A stretch of DNA of 64,000 bases from Acidimicrobiia bacterium. GTDB lineage: Bacteria; Actinomycetota; Acidimicrobiia; Acidimicrobiales; Aldehydirespiratoraceae. The stretch spans positions 186,001 to 250,000 of the forward strand of contig JAJEHD010000019.1 in the NCBI GenBank assembly GCA_022819505.1. The letters run 5' to 3'. This document shows, piece after piece, positions 8,688 through 15,509 of this stretch (position 1 is its first letter; every line of letters starts with the position of its first letter). The notes under the pieces are model-generated. The model was not told the DNA's origin and searched no databases. It saw only the letters and a program-made list of their open reading frames with translations. Made by a program: the position numbers and the translations under genes.

Positions 8688-8706
8688 GTGATTACAATGT
8701 GACTAC
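8688..8706 (+). promoter_or_regulatory. Candidate mazEF promoter and direct-repeat operator
   Basis: The octamers GTGATTAC (8688-8695) and GTGACTAC (8699-8706) form a direct repeat one helical turn apart. A TACAAT -10-like hexamer (8693-8698) lies within them. This is the expected place for autoregulatory binding by MazE-type antitoxins. The functional role is inferred from position. Confidence 0.4.
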
Positions 8707-8735
8707 ATGATGGCCGCCACGGCTGGGAGGCAGCG

Positions 8736-9005
8736 ATGGAGGCGAAGTTGGTGAGGGTCGGCAACTCGAAGGGAGTTCGACTGCCCAAAGCTCTGCTGGA
8801 GGAGGCCGGACTCGAGGAGTTGGTGACCCTTAGGATCGTCGAGGGGGGCCTGCTCGTCGAGCCGCGGGCAGCGGTGAGGTCTGGCTGGTCCGACGCGGCG
8901 CGGTCGGGAAGCGAACGAGGCGATGACACCGACGCTGAGTCGTGGCCGCCAACGCGATTCGATGAGGCTGAATGGGTGTGGGAGCCCGTCGGGGACCAAG
9001 CGTGA
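8736..9005 (+). CDS. mazE: AbrB/MazE-type antitoxin
   Basis: This 89-residue protein opens with a swapped-hairpin AbrB domain, KLVRVGNSKGVRLPKALLEEAGL, the DNA-binding fold of MazE antitoxins. An acidic flexible tail ending FDEAEWVWEPV follows and would wrap around the toxin. GGGAGG lies five bases before the ATG. Its stop codon overlaps the GTG of the toxin gene, as usual for coupled toxin-antitoxin genes. It is the second of three such pairs in the first 10 kb. Confidence 0.88.
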   Translation: MEAKLVRVGNSKGVRLPKALLEEAGLEELVTLRIVEGGLLVEPRAAVRSGWSDAARSGSERGDDTDAESWPPTRFDEAEWVWEPVGDQA

Positions 9006-9328
9006 CAACGCCGGCGCGTGGCGAGGTGTACCTGTGCGCCCTGGATCCGGCGATCGGTTCGGAGATTCGCAAGACTCGGCCGGTCCTGGTGGTGTCCCCC
9101 GACGAGCTGAACGAGCACTGGCGTAGTTGCCTGGTTGCGCCGATGACCACCGGCAGCCACCCCTACCCGTTCCGGACCTCATGCACCTTCGACGGCACCG
9201 AAGGCCATGTCGTGGTCGATCAGATACGCGCCGTCGACACTGCACGGCTGGTTCGACGGCTCGGGCGACTCTCGCCGTCGACGATGGCGCAGGTGTTGGC
9301 AGTGGCCCGCGAGATGTTCGCCGAGTGA
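9002..9328 (+). CDS. mazF: MazF/PemK-family endoribonuclease toxin
   Basis: This 108-residue protein has the MazF core: RGEVYLCALDPAIGSEIRKTRPVLVVSPDELN, then CLVAPMTTG, GHVVVDQIRAVD and a closing helix. MazF toxins are sequence-specific mRNA interferases. The GTG at 9002 overlaps the antitoxin stop codon (GTGA) and starts just before the conserved GEVY block. An in-frame extension back to 8972 lies inside mazE and is unlikely. All usual segments are present, so the toxin looks intact. Confidence 0.9.
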   Translation: MTTPARGEVYLCALDPAIGSEIRKTRPVLVVSPDELNEHWRSCLVAPMTTGSHPYPFRTSCTFDGTEGHVVVDQIRAVDTARLVRRLGRLSPSTMAQVLAVAREMFAE

Positions 9329-9385
9329 AGAGCGCGCCCGCTCGCCGTGCCTACGGCGGCAGGAGAGCTGGAGGAACCGCTGGCC

Positions 9386-9414
9386 GTATATATGTCAGTA
9401 CAAAAGTATATACT
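9386..9414 (+). promoter_or_regulatory. Promoter/operator of vapBC with inverted repeats
   Basis: GTATATA (9386-9392) and TATATAC (9407-9413) are inverted across 14 bases, and the right arm is itself a perfect ten-base palindrome AGTATATACT (9405-9414). TATACT at 9409-9414 is a strong -10 match. If used, transcription would start around 9421-9422, at an in-frame GTG, giving a leaderless mRNA. VapBC complexes usually bind such palindromes for autoregulation. Confidence 0.55.
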
Positions 9415-9415
9415 G

Positions 9416-9616
9416 ATGGCCGTGAGCAAGCACCTTGTGGACATCGACGAAGAGGCCCTCCTTGCGGCCCGCGCAGAACTGGGGACTGACACAATCAAAG
9501 CAACGGTCAATGCCGCGCTTCGGGCCGCGGGTTCTCCTCGGGCTCCGCGGGTGGCCGCTGCCCTTGACCTGCTGGCCGACGCCGAATTGGCCGACCGTGA
9601 GATCGGATGGCGCTGA
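9416..9616 (+). CDS. vapB: VapB-type antitoxin
   Basis: This small protein (66 residues from ATG 9416) begins VSKHLVDIDEEALLAARAELGTDTIKATVNAAL, the ribbon-helix-helix pattern of type II VapB antitoxins. A short tail binds the toxin. No ribosome site precedes ATG 9416 or GTG 9422. The -10 hexamer ending at 9414 favours the GTG as a leaderless start. The frame upstream to 9347 runs through the operator and is rejected. Its stop overlaps the toxin start by ten bases. Confidence 0.82.
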   Translation: MAVSKHLVDIDEEALLAARAELGTDTIKATVNAALRAAGSPRAPRVAAALDLLADAELADREIGWR

Positions 9617-10020
9617 CTCACCTGCTCGATACAAGCGTGCTGACTCGCCTCGCGCGACCCTCCATAAGGGCGGCAGTAGAGCCGCTCGCCGCTGAAGGCC
9701 GCGCCGCCCGGGCGGGGATCACCGACCTGGAGATCGGATTCTCAGCCCGGAATGCCGACGAGTGGGACAGGCTCGCCAGCAGCATGTCGGAACTGCGACT
9801 GGTTGAGACCACCTCCGAGCACCTGCGTCGGGCGCGCCAGACCCAGCGCAGGCTGGCCGGGCAGGGTCTCCAGGGGCGCAAGATCCCCGACCTGCTGATC
9901 GCGGCTGCCGCCGAGCAGGAGCAACTCACTCTGTTGCACTACGACGCCGACTTCGATTTCATCGCCGCAGCGACCGGCCAGAAGTGCGAGTGGATCGTGC
10001 CACGAGGATCCGTGGACTAG
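9607..10020 (+). CDS. vapC: VapC-type PIN-domain ribonuclease toxin
   Basis: This 137-residue PIN domain begins LLDTSVLTRL, whose first aspartate is a metal ligand. The conserved acidic residue in ITDLEIGFSARN near residue 42 follows, then IPDLLIAAAAEQ near 98 and YDADFDFIA near 116. These four acidic positions match active VapC RNases. It overlaps vapB by ten bases, indicating coupled translation. It is the third toxin-antitoxin pair of the region and closes it; 10021-10108 holds no recognisable gene. Confidence 0.9.
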   Translation: MALTHLLDTSVLTRLARPSIRAAVEPLAAEGRAARAGITDLEIGFSARNADEWDRLASSMSELRLVETTSEHLRRARQTQRRLAGQGLQGRKIPDLLIAAAAEQEQLTLLHYDADFDFIAAATGQKCEWIVPRGSVD

Positions 10021-10108
10021 AGACCTCCGCCGGGGCTATGGGCCCAGGTGCAGGAGCTTCGCTGAGGAAGCCACCTAGCTGGGGAACCCGCCGAGCGGGG
10101 CCCGACGG

Positions 10109-10981
10109 CTAGTCCAGACCCTCCTCGATCATCCTCCAGGCCTGCTCCGTCTCCTCGGGGGTGCCAAGAATCTCGATCCCGATCTCGTCCGCGCCCGCGG
10201 TCGCGTACCGGGCCAGTTCGGTCCTCACCTCGTCGGGGCGGCCCACCGCCACCAGGTCCATCATGTCGGCGATGCCCTCACGCTCCACCATTGCCCGATA
10301 GGACGGAAGGGCGGGGTAGATGGCGAGCTCCTCCCGGATCCTGCGCCTGGCATCGTCGACGTCGGCGGTGACGCACACCCCTACTGCGGCCGACACCAGG
10401 GCGTCCTCACCGATGGTCGGGCGAACGTAGTTCTCGATCGTGCGTGGCCCTGTGAACGCCAGCACGGTGCCTTCCGTGCGGTCGCGCGCCAGCGCCAGCA
10501 TCCTCGGCCCCATCGCGGCCAGCATCACCCTCGGGGCGGGCCCGGGCACGTCGATCTCGGTGTGGTGGGACACCTTCGTGCCGTCGACATCCACCCGCTG
10601 GTCGGCCAGCAGCGGAAGCACCGCGTCCAAGTACTCGACCATGTGGCGGTACGGGCGGTCCCATTCCAGACCCAGCATCCCTACCGCGATCGGCTCATGA
10701 CTCGCGCCCAGACCCAGCGTGAAACGACCGTCGCTGATCTGGTTGAGTGTCCGGGCCTGCTGGGCGACGTACTGCGGCAGCGTCGATTGGATGGCCATGA
10801 CCGTGGTGGCCAACTCGATTCTCGGCACCCGGTCGGCAACCACCGCCAGCACGGCCACGCAGTCGGCCCGCTCAACCTGGGCAACCATGTAGCGGTGAAG
10901 GCCAGCGGCTTCCGCGCGGGCCGCGTTGCGTACTCCGTCGGCCGCAAACCTGGGCATGTCAACCAGCGAATACACCGTCAT
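10109..10981 (-). CDS. LLM-class (luciferase-like) F420-dependent oxidoreductase, copy 1
   Basis: This 290-residue protein has the luciferase-like monooxygenase layout with QARTLNQISDGRFTLGLGASHEP near residue 80, PYRHMVEYLDAVLPLL and a PRMLALARDRTEGT block. Such actinobacterial proteins commonly use reduced F420, though flavin is possible. The ATG at 10981 has AGGAG six bases upstream. It is a close paralogue of the gene at 51916, and a remnant of a third copy lies at 25980. It follows the receptor gene at 11053-12486 on the same strand, 71 bases away, and may be co-transcribed with it. Confidence 0.85.
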   Translation of the reverse strand: MTVYSLVDMPRFAADGVRNAARAEAAGLHRYMVAQVERADCVAVLAVVADRVPRIELATTVMAIQSTLPQYVAQQARTLNQISDGRFTLGLGASHEPIAVGMLGLEWDRPYRHMVEYLDAVLPLLADQRVDVDGTKVSHHTEIDVPGPAPRVMLAAMGPRMLALARDRTEGTVLAFTGPRTIENYVRPTIGEDALVSAAVGVCVTADVDDARRRIREELAIYPALPSYRAMVEREGIADMMDLVAVGRPDEVRTELARYATAGADEIGIEILGTPEETEQAWRMIEEGLD

Positions 10982-11052
10982 GTCCAACTCCTGCCTGACC
11001 GGGGGACTACCTAGCGGACGATCGCCCCGGGGGCCCGCATGTTCCGAAAGCG

Positions 11053-12486
11053 CTAACCCTCAAGCAGGAAGTTCAATTCGGTGAAGTCGAGGGGGAAGAA
11101 CCCGTCGGGCGCGATCAGGTCGGTGCCGTCCACCGTCACCATCAGCGGCGCAGTGTTGCAGGCGCCGATCCAGGGATCGGGTCCGGGGCAGGACACCTCC
11201 GGGAAACCCAGGATCGTGTCGCTGGTGAAGCCGCCGTCGAAGGTGGCGATCACCGACTCGTCGGTGGCATCGGCGCCGCCGGCCGCGATCAGGACCTCGC
11301 GGGCGATCATCACGTTGCCGAGGGCCCAGCCGCCGAGCCCCGCACCGTGTGCCTCTGCCGAGCCGTAGGTGTCGAAGATGTGGTTGATCACCTCGACATC
11401 GGCCCCGCCGTCGATGGTGGGCGCCGACGAGACCATCGGCGCAACCCAGCCGTCGAGGTCGCCGGTGCTGAGCACGTCGACCTGCATGCACGAGTCCAGG
11501 GTCAGGATGGGGCCGTCGTAGCCGATCGACTTGGCCGCGTTGGCCGCGGCCTGGCACTGGGCTCCATCGGCGAGAACGAACATCCACACGTCGTTGGACG
11601 TGTCGGCCGCTGCGATCGGGCCGGTGAGGTCCGGCTCGAACCCGACCGGGATGTGCTGGTTCATGTCGATGCCGTTGTCGGCCGCGATGGCCTTGAACGC
11701 GGGCACGAACACCTCGACGCTGGGGTCGTCGTACAGGAACAGGGTCGCGCTGGTCGCTCCACCAGCGGCTGAGTACACGAACAAGACCTGGGACAGGCCG
11801 GGTATGCCGGGCTCGAAGGTGTACACGCCCGGGGTCAGGTACTCTACGAAGTCGTTGCCTAGGGGCATCGATGCCAGGCCAGCCTCGGCCATGACCGCAC
11901 CCGAGGCCGCCGTGTTGGTGCCGATGCCGCCGTTCACCACGATGTGTATGTCGTCGGCGTTGACGAACCGCTGGGCGCAAGCCACGTGGCTCTCCGGCCC
12001 ATCGCCGGCGCCGCATACATCGATCTCCACGGGGTGACCGTCGATGCCGCCGAGCTCGGCGTTGAAGTACGCCACCACGGCCTCGGCCGCGGCCCGCATC
12101 TCCGGGAAGGCGATGAGCTCCTCCTCCTGGGCGATCATGCCGATCTTCACCGGTGGAAGCGAGTCATCAGCAGCCCGGCCTGCGGCGTCGTCGGCCATGT
12201 CATCAGCGGCCGCTTCATCGGCCGCCTCGTCATCAGCCATGTCATCGGCCGCCGCTTCTTCAGCCATGTCATCGGCCGCCTCGTCATCAGCCGTGTCATC
12301 GGCCGCCTCGGCCATGTCATCGGCATCGTCGGCGGGGACCTCGGCCGGCTCGGCCGGTGCTGCTTCGACCGGTTCGGCCGCAGGTGCCGGTGCTTCGTCC
12401 TCGTCGTCACCGCAGGCGGCCCCAACCAGCGCGAACACCAGTACGACCGCCGACAGGCGGAACATGTTCTTCCTCGAGTCCCTCAT
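11053..12486 (-). CDS. Lipoprotein solute-binding protein of branched-chain amino acid ABC type (orphan)
   Basis: This 477-residue protein has a lipoprotein signal (hydrophobic run then lipobox VGAAC near residue 25) and an acidic Ala/Asp/Glu linker of about 75 residues built of repeats of EAADDMADD type. A periplasmic-binding domain (LivJ-like) starts at PVKIGMIAQ. It should capture a small organic solute at the membrane outer face. The ATG at 12486 fits because the signal peptide follows directly; the frame open to 13053 runs antisense through the Rieske gene. No permease or ATPase lies beside it. It is divergent from the regulon A Rieske gene, so it probably feeds that pathway using a distant transporter core. 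Confidence 0.85.
   Translation of the reverse strand: MRDSRKNMFRLSAVVLVFALVGAACGDDEDEAPAPAAEPVEAAPAEPAEVPADDADDMAEAADDTADDEAADDMAEEAAADDMADDEAADEAAADDMADDAAGRAADDSLPPVKIGMIAQEEELIAFPEMRAAAEAVVAYFNAELGGIDGHPVEIDVCGAGDGPESHVACAQRFVNADDIHIVVNGGIGTNTAASGAVMAEAGLASMPLGNDFVEYLTPGVYTFEPGIPGLSQVLFVYSAAGGATSATLFLYDDPSVEVFVPAFKAIAADNGIDMNQHIPVGFEPDLTGPIAAADTSNDVWMFVLADGAQCQAAANAAKSIGYDGPILTLDSCMQVDVLSTGDLDGWVAPMVSSAPTIDGGADVEVINHIFDTYGSAEAHGAGLGGWALGNVMIAREVLIAAGGADATDESVIATFDGGFTSDTILGFPEVSCPGPDPWIGACNTAPLMVTVDGTDLIAPDGFFPLDFTELNFLLEG
12170..12340 (-). repeat. Degenerate tandem repeat encoding acidic linker
   Basis: Variations of GTCATCGGCCGCCTC and GTCATCAGCCAT recur about ten times on the plus strand. 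Read on the minus strand they encode Asp/Glu/Ala/Met repeats between the lipobox and the binding domain of the receptor at 11053-12486. The period is loose (about 15-27 bases), so copy number may vary by slippage. Confidence 0.7.
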
Positions 12487-12565
12487 TGTCTGGTTCTCCT
12501 CGCCCGCCGGTCGGGCATCCAGCGCCGGGGCCGGTGAGCTGTCGGTTCTCCCCGCAGCCCATCGC

Positions 12566-12614
12566 TTGACAGTGACGAGCCTCGGGTGGCTAATATGGGT
12601 CAAGACCCACATTA
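12566..12614 (+). promoter_or_regulatory. Regulon A promoter with operator A1
   Basis: TTGACA at 12566-12571, a 17-base spacer and GCTAAT at 12589-12594 form a promoter for the Rieske gene. The operator overlaps its -10 and start region: TAATATGGGTC (12591-12601), AA, GACCCACATTA (12604-12614), an inverted repeat with one mismatch. The same motif recurs at 18184, 21113 and 25919, the last directly before the TetR gene. Confidence 0.8.
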
Positions 12615-12636
12615 GCACGGACCGGGAGGAAGAGTG

Positions 12637-13902
12637 ATGTCGGAGAGAATCAACGCACTGATCGAGCAGTACCAGCCGGGCTACGGGTTGCCGGCAGGGT
12701 TCTACACCAACCCTGACCTGTTGCCAGTCGACATAGGGCTTCTGGAGCCGCTGTGGTTCGTGGCGGGCCACAGCTCGGAGATACCCGAACCCGGCGACAC
12801 CAAACTCGTGTCGTTGTTCGGCGAGTCGGTGATCGTCGTCCGCGGCAGCGACCGGGTCGTTCGCGCCTTCTACAACGTGTGCAGCCACCGGGCCGCCCGC
12901 CTGTGCGGTGAGAGCGCCAAGGGGCTGCGCCAATTCACCTGCCCGTACCACAACTGGAGCTACAGCCTGGAAGGCAAGGTCAAGTCGCGCCGGCTCGAAG
13001 TGATCTTCGATGAGACGTTCGACCCGGACGACCACAACCTCCGCCCGTGCCATCTGCGCGTCCTCGAAGGCCTGATCTTCCTGTCCGTGTCGGACACCCC
13101 TACCGACTTCGACGCGGCCTACCAGCCCTTCTCAGACATCTTCCGGTTCTACGGGATCGCCGACGCCAAGGTGATCCGGATCGAGGGCTTCTCGGCCAAC
13201 GCCAACTGGAAGACCCTCGTCGAGAACACCATCGACCCGTACCACGTGCCTGTCGTCCACCCCAACTTCACACGGACCCGCACGCCGGCCTACTGGCAGG
13301 CGGCCGCCTCCACCCGGACCGAAGAGGTGATCGCGGCCGCGACCCAGGCGGAGCAGGAGATGAAGGAGTGGGAGGCCGCCCTGACCCAACTCCCCGATGT
13401 GACCGGAGTGATCGTCCAGGACGGCGAGCACGACGACCAGTTCCGTTGGCTGGTGCGGGGTCCGCTGGCCCCCGGGTACCAATCAGAGACGATCGGCGGC
13501 AAGCGAGTGGCTCCGTTGATGGGCCAGTTCACCGAGTCTGACGAAGCGTCGGTGTTCTCCAACCTCAACCCGCTCGACTCGCTGTTCATATCGGTGGACC
13601 ACGCCAGCATCTTCAGCATCAGACCCCTGGCTCACGACCAGATCTACTGGCAGACGACCTGGCTGGTCGACAAGGACGCCCAGGAGGGGCAGGACTACGA
13701 CACCGACGAGGTGTGCGAGTTCTACGCCGAGGTGAATGCCGAGGACTTCCCGATCTGGGAGCGGACCTACCAGGGTGCAACCTCGCGGGCCTACCGTCCC
13801 GGCCGCCTCGCTCCCCAGGAGAGCTTCATCGGGGAGTTCCAGCGGTGGTACGTCCGTCGACTTCGTCAACAGGTGGAAATGCCCGCGACACTGTCGGTGT
13901 GA
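12637..13902 (+). CDS. Rieske non-heme iron oxygenase, large subunit
   Basis: This 421-residue protein has a Rieske 2Fe-2S site CSHRA (Cys82, His84) and CPYHNWSY (Cys102, His105), and a catalytic-domain iron site NTIDPYHVPVVHP near residues 205-217. Such oxygenases hydroxylate rings or remove N- or O-methyl groups using NADH through a reductase, and no reductase gene is adjacent. ATG 12637 has GGGAGGA six bases upstream. It leads a five-gene operon (SDR, creatininase-like, CoA ligase, MaoC) behind operator A1. It is only distantly similar to the Rieske protein at 52951, so their substrates probably differ. Confidence 0.92.
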   Translation: MSERINALIEQYQPGYGLPAGFYTNPDLLPVDIGLLEPLWFVAGHSSEIPEPGDTKLVSLFGESVIVVRGSDRVVRAFYNVCSHRAARLCGESAKGLRQFTCPYHNWSYSLEGKVKSRRLEVIFDETFDPDDHNLRPCHLRVLEGLIFLSVSDTPTDFDAAYQPFSDIFRFYGIADAKVIRIEGFSANANWKTLVENTIDPYHVPVVHPNFTRTRTPAYWQAAASTRTEEVIAAATQAEQEMKEWEAALTQLPDVTGVIVQDGEHDDQFRWLVRGPLAPGYQSETIGGKRVAPLMGQFTESDEASVFSNLNPLDSLFISVDHASIFSIRPLAHDQIYWQTTWLVDKDAQEGQDYDTDEVCEFYAEVNAEDFPIWERTYQGATSRAYRPGRLAPQESFIGEFQRWYVRRLRQQVEMPATLSV

Positions 13903-13954
13903 CCGCGGCGGCGTGTCCACACCGCCGCCGCCATCCGACCCCAAAGGGGGGCGA

Positions 13955-14701
13955 GTGACTCAGGTAGAGGGCAAGATCGCGATCGTCACCGGAGCCGGCC
14001 AAGGTCTCGGTGCCGAGTCGGCGAGGACTCTGGCCCGGTACGGGGCCCGCGTCCTGCTGTGCGACATCAACGCCGAGGCGTGCCGGGCGGTGGCTGCCGA
14101 GATCGGATCCGCAGCCGCAGCGTTCACGCTCGACGTGACCGACGAGGACCAGTGGGCCGCGGCCGTCCAGCACTGCGAGGACACGTTCGGCCCGCCCGAC
14201 ATCCTGGTCAACAACGCCGGCATCGCACGGTTCTCGCCGCTCGAGAGCACGTCTCTGGAGCTGTACGAGCAGACGATGGCGGTCAACGCGACCGGCGTGT
14301 TCCTCGGGATGCGAGCCGTGTTCGAGTCCATGAGGCGCAACGGCGGCGGTTCGATCGTCAACATCTCATCAGCGAACGGGTTCATCGCGTCCGACGAGGC
14401 CGGCGCCTACGTCACCAGCAAGTTCGCGGTGCGAGGCCTGACCCGGAGCGCAGCCTTCGAATGGGGCCGCCACGGCATCCGCGCCAACAGCGTCTGCCCC
14501 GGCATGATCGACACTCCGATGATGATCGAGGAGGAGGCGGCCTACACCCACAAGATCACGACCCTCGAACGCATCGGCCAGCCCCACGAGATCGCCAACG
14601 CCGTCCTGTTCCTCGCTTCGGACCAGTCGAGCTACGCCACCGGCGCCGACTTCCTGATCGACGGCGGCGTCATGGCCGGCGTCCGCGTCCGCGAAGGGTG
14701 A
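13955..14701 (+). CDS. SDR family oxidoreductase (regulon A)
   Basis: This 248-residue classical SDR has TGAGQGLG near residue 12, NNAG near 87, NISSANG and the catalytic YVTSK near 152. It probably oxidises an alcohol formed by the preceding Rieske enzyme or by later hydration. The start is GTG 13955 behind an AGGGGGG ribosome site; the frame back to 13736 runs through Rieske coding sequence. Its TGA overlaps the GTG of the next gene, so translation is likely coupled. Confidence 0.9.
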   Translation: MTQVEGKIAIVTGAGQGLGAESARTLARYGARVLLCDINAEACRAVAAEIGSAAAAFTLDVTDEDQWAAAVQHCEDTFGPPDILVNNAGIARFSPLESTSLELYEQTMAVNATGVFLGMRAVFESMRRNGGGSIVNISSANGFIASDEAGAYVTSKFAVRGLTRSAAFEWGRHGIRANSVCPGMIDTPMMIEEEAAYTHKITTLERIGQPHEIANAVLFLASDQSSYATGADFLIDGGVMAGVRVREG

Positions 14702-15507
14702 CCGGTCGCCCAACCTCCAAGGGCTCCAGCTCGATGGCCCACCTGTCGTGGCCGGCGCACGCCGATCGGATCGCCGACGGTGCGGTGGTGCTGCTCCCGG
14801 TGGGAGCGCTGGAGCAGCACGGCCGCCACCTGCCCCTCGGCGTGGACTACATGCTGGCCGAGGCGGTGGCGCTGGCCACGGCCGAGCACATCGATGCCGT
14901 GGTCGCCCCTCCTTTCGTCTACGGCTACAAGTCGCAGCTGCGCACGGGCGGCGGACCCCAGTTCCCCGGCACCGTCGGCCTTGACGGCCACTCGCTGTCG
15001 AACGCGATCGTCGATGTGCTGCGCGGCCTCGCTCGCGGCGGTGCCAACAAGCTAGCCATCATCGACGGGCACTACGAGAACCAGATGTTCCTCACCGAGG
15101 CGTGCGACCTGGCCATCCGGGAGTTCCGCCAGAGCGGGCGGGACGGCGTCAAGATCGTGCAGGCCCGTTACTTCGAGCAGTTCGACGAGGCAATCCTCGA
15201 GCGCCACGTCGGTGGCCCTCCGCTGGACCTCGCCTACGAGCACGCCGGGGTCTTCGAGACGTCACTGTGCCTGCACCTCTTCGGCGACCTGGTCGACATG
15301 GACGCCGCGCCGGAGCAGACCTTCAAGGAGTTCCCCAGCTACGACTGCCACCCTCCCCACGACGACTGGGTACCGGCGAGCGGGGCACTGTCGAATCCCC
15401 ACCGGGCAACGGCGGCGCTCGGACGGGAGATCTTCGACGCCTGCGTGCAGGGCATGGTGCGCATCCTGGAGGCCGAGTTTCGCCCTGAGGGGGACGGGAG
15501 CAATTGA
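14698..15507 (+). CDS. Creatininase-family amidohydrolase (regulon A)
   Basis: This 269-residue protein has the creatininase-family metal pattern PVGALEQHGRHLPLGVD near residue 36, a mid-protein DGHYEN in place of the common NGHGGN, and YEHAGVFETS with the late Glu/His site. The family opens cyclic amides (creatinine, formamides, mycofactocin-type peptides). Loss of the two glycines in DGHYEN marks a divergent subgroup; its regulon B paralogue at 32188 has NAHLEN. GTG 14698 overlaps the SDR stop (GTGA), and ATG 14734 is an alternative. The position suggests lactam or amide opening before CoA activation, which is inference. Confidence 0.82.
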   Translation: MTGRPTSKGSSSMAHLSWPAHADRIADGAVVLLPVGALEQHGRHLPLGVDYMLAEAVALATAEHIDAVVAPPFVYGYKSQLRTGGGPQFPGTVGLDGHSLSNAIVDVLRGLARGGANKLAIIDGHYENQMFLTEACDLAIREFRQSGRDGVKIVQARYFEQFDEAILERHVGGPPLDLAYEHAGVFETSLCLHLFGDLVDMDAAPEQTFKEFPSYDCHPPHDDWVPASGALSNPHRATAALGREIFDACVQGMVRILEAEFRPEGDGSN

Positions 15508-15509
15508 CG

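Noticed and set aside
12170..12340. Short repeats that could suggest a CRISPR array or regulatory repeat
   Set aside because: The repeats are irregular in period, have no unique spacers and translate in frame as the acidic linker of a lipoprotein.
12487..13053. N-terminal extension of the receptor at 11053 through the Rieske gene
   Set aside because: The extension runs antisense through a clear Rieske coding region and operator A1. The signal peptide and lipobox start only at 12486.
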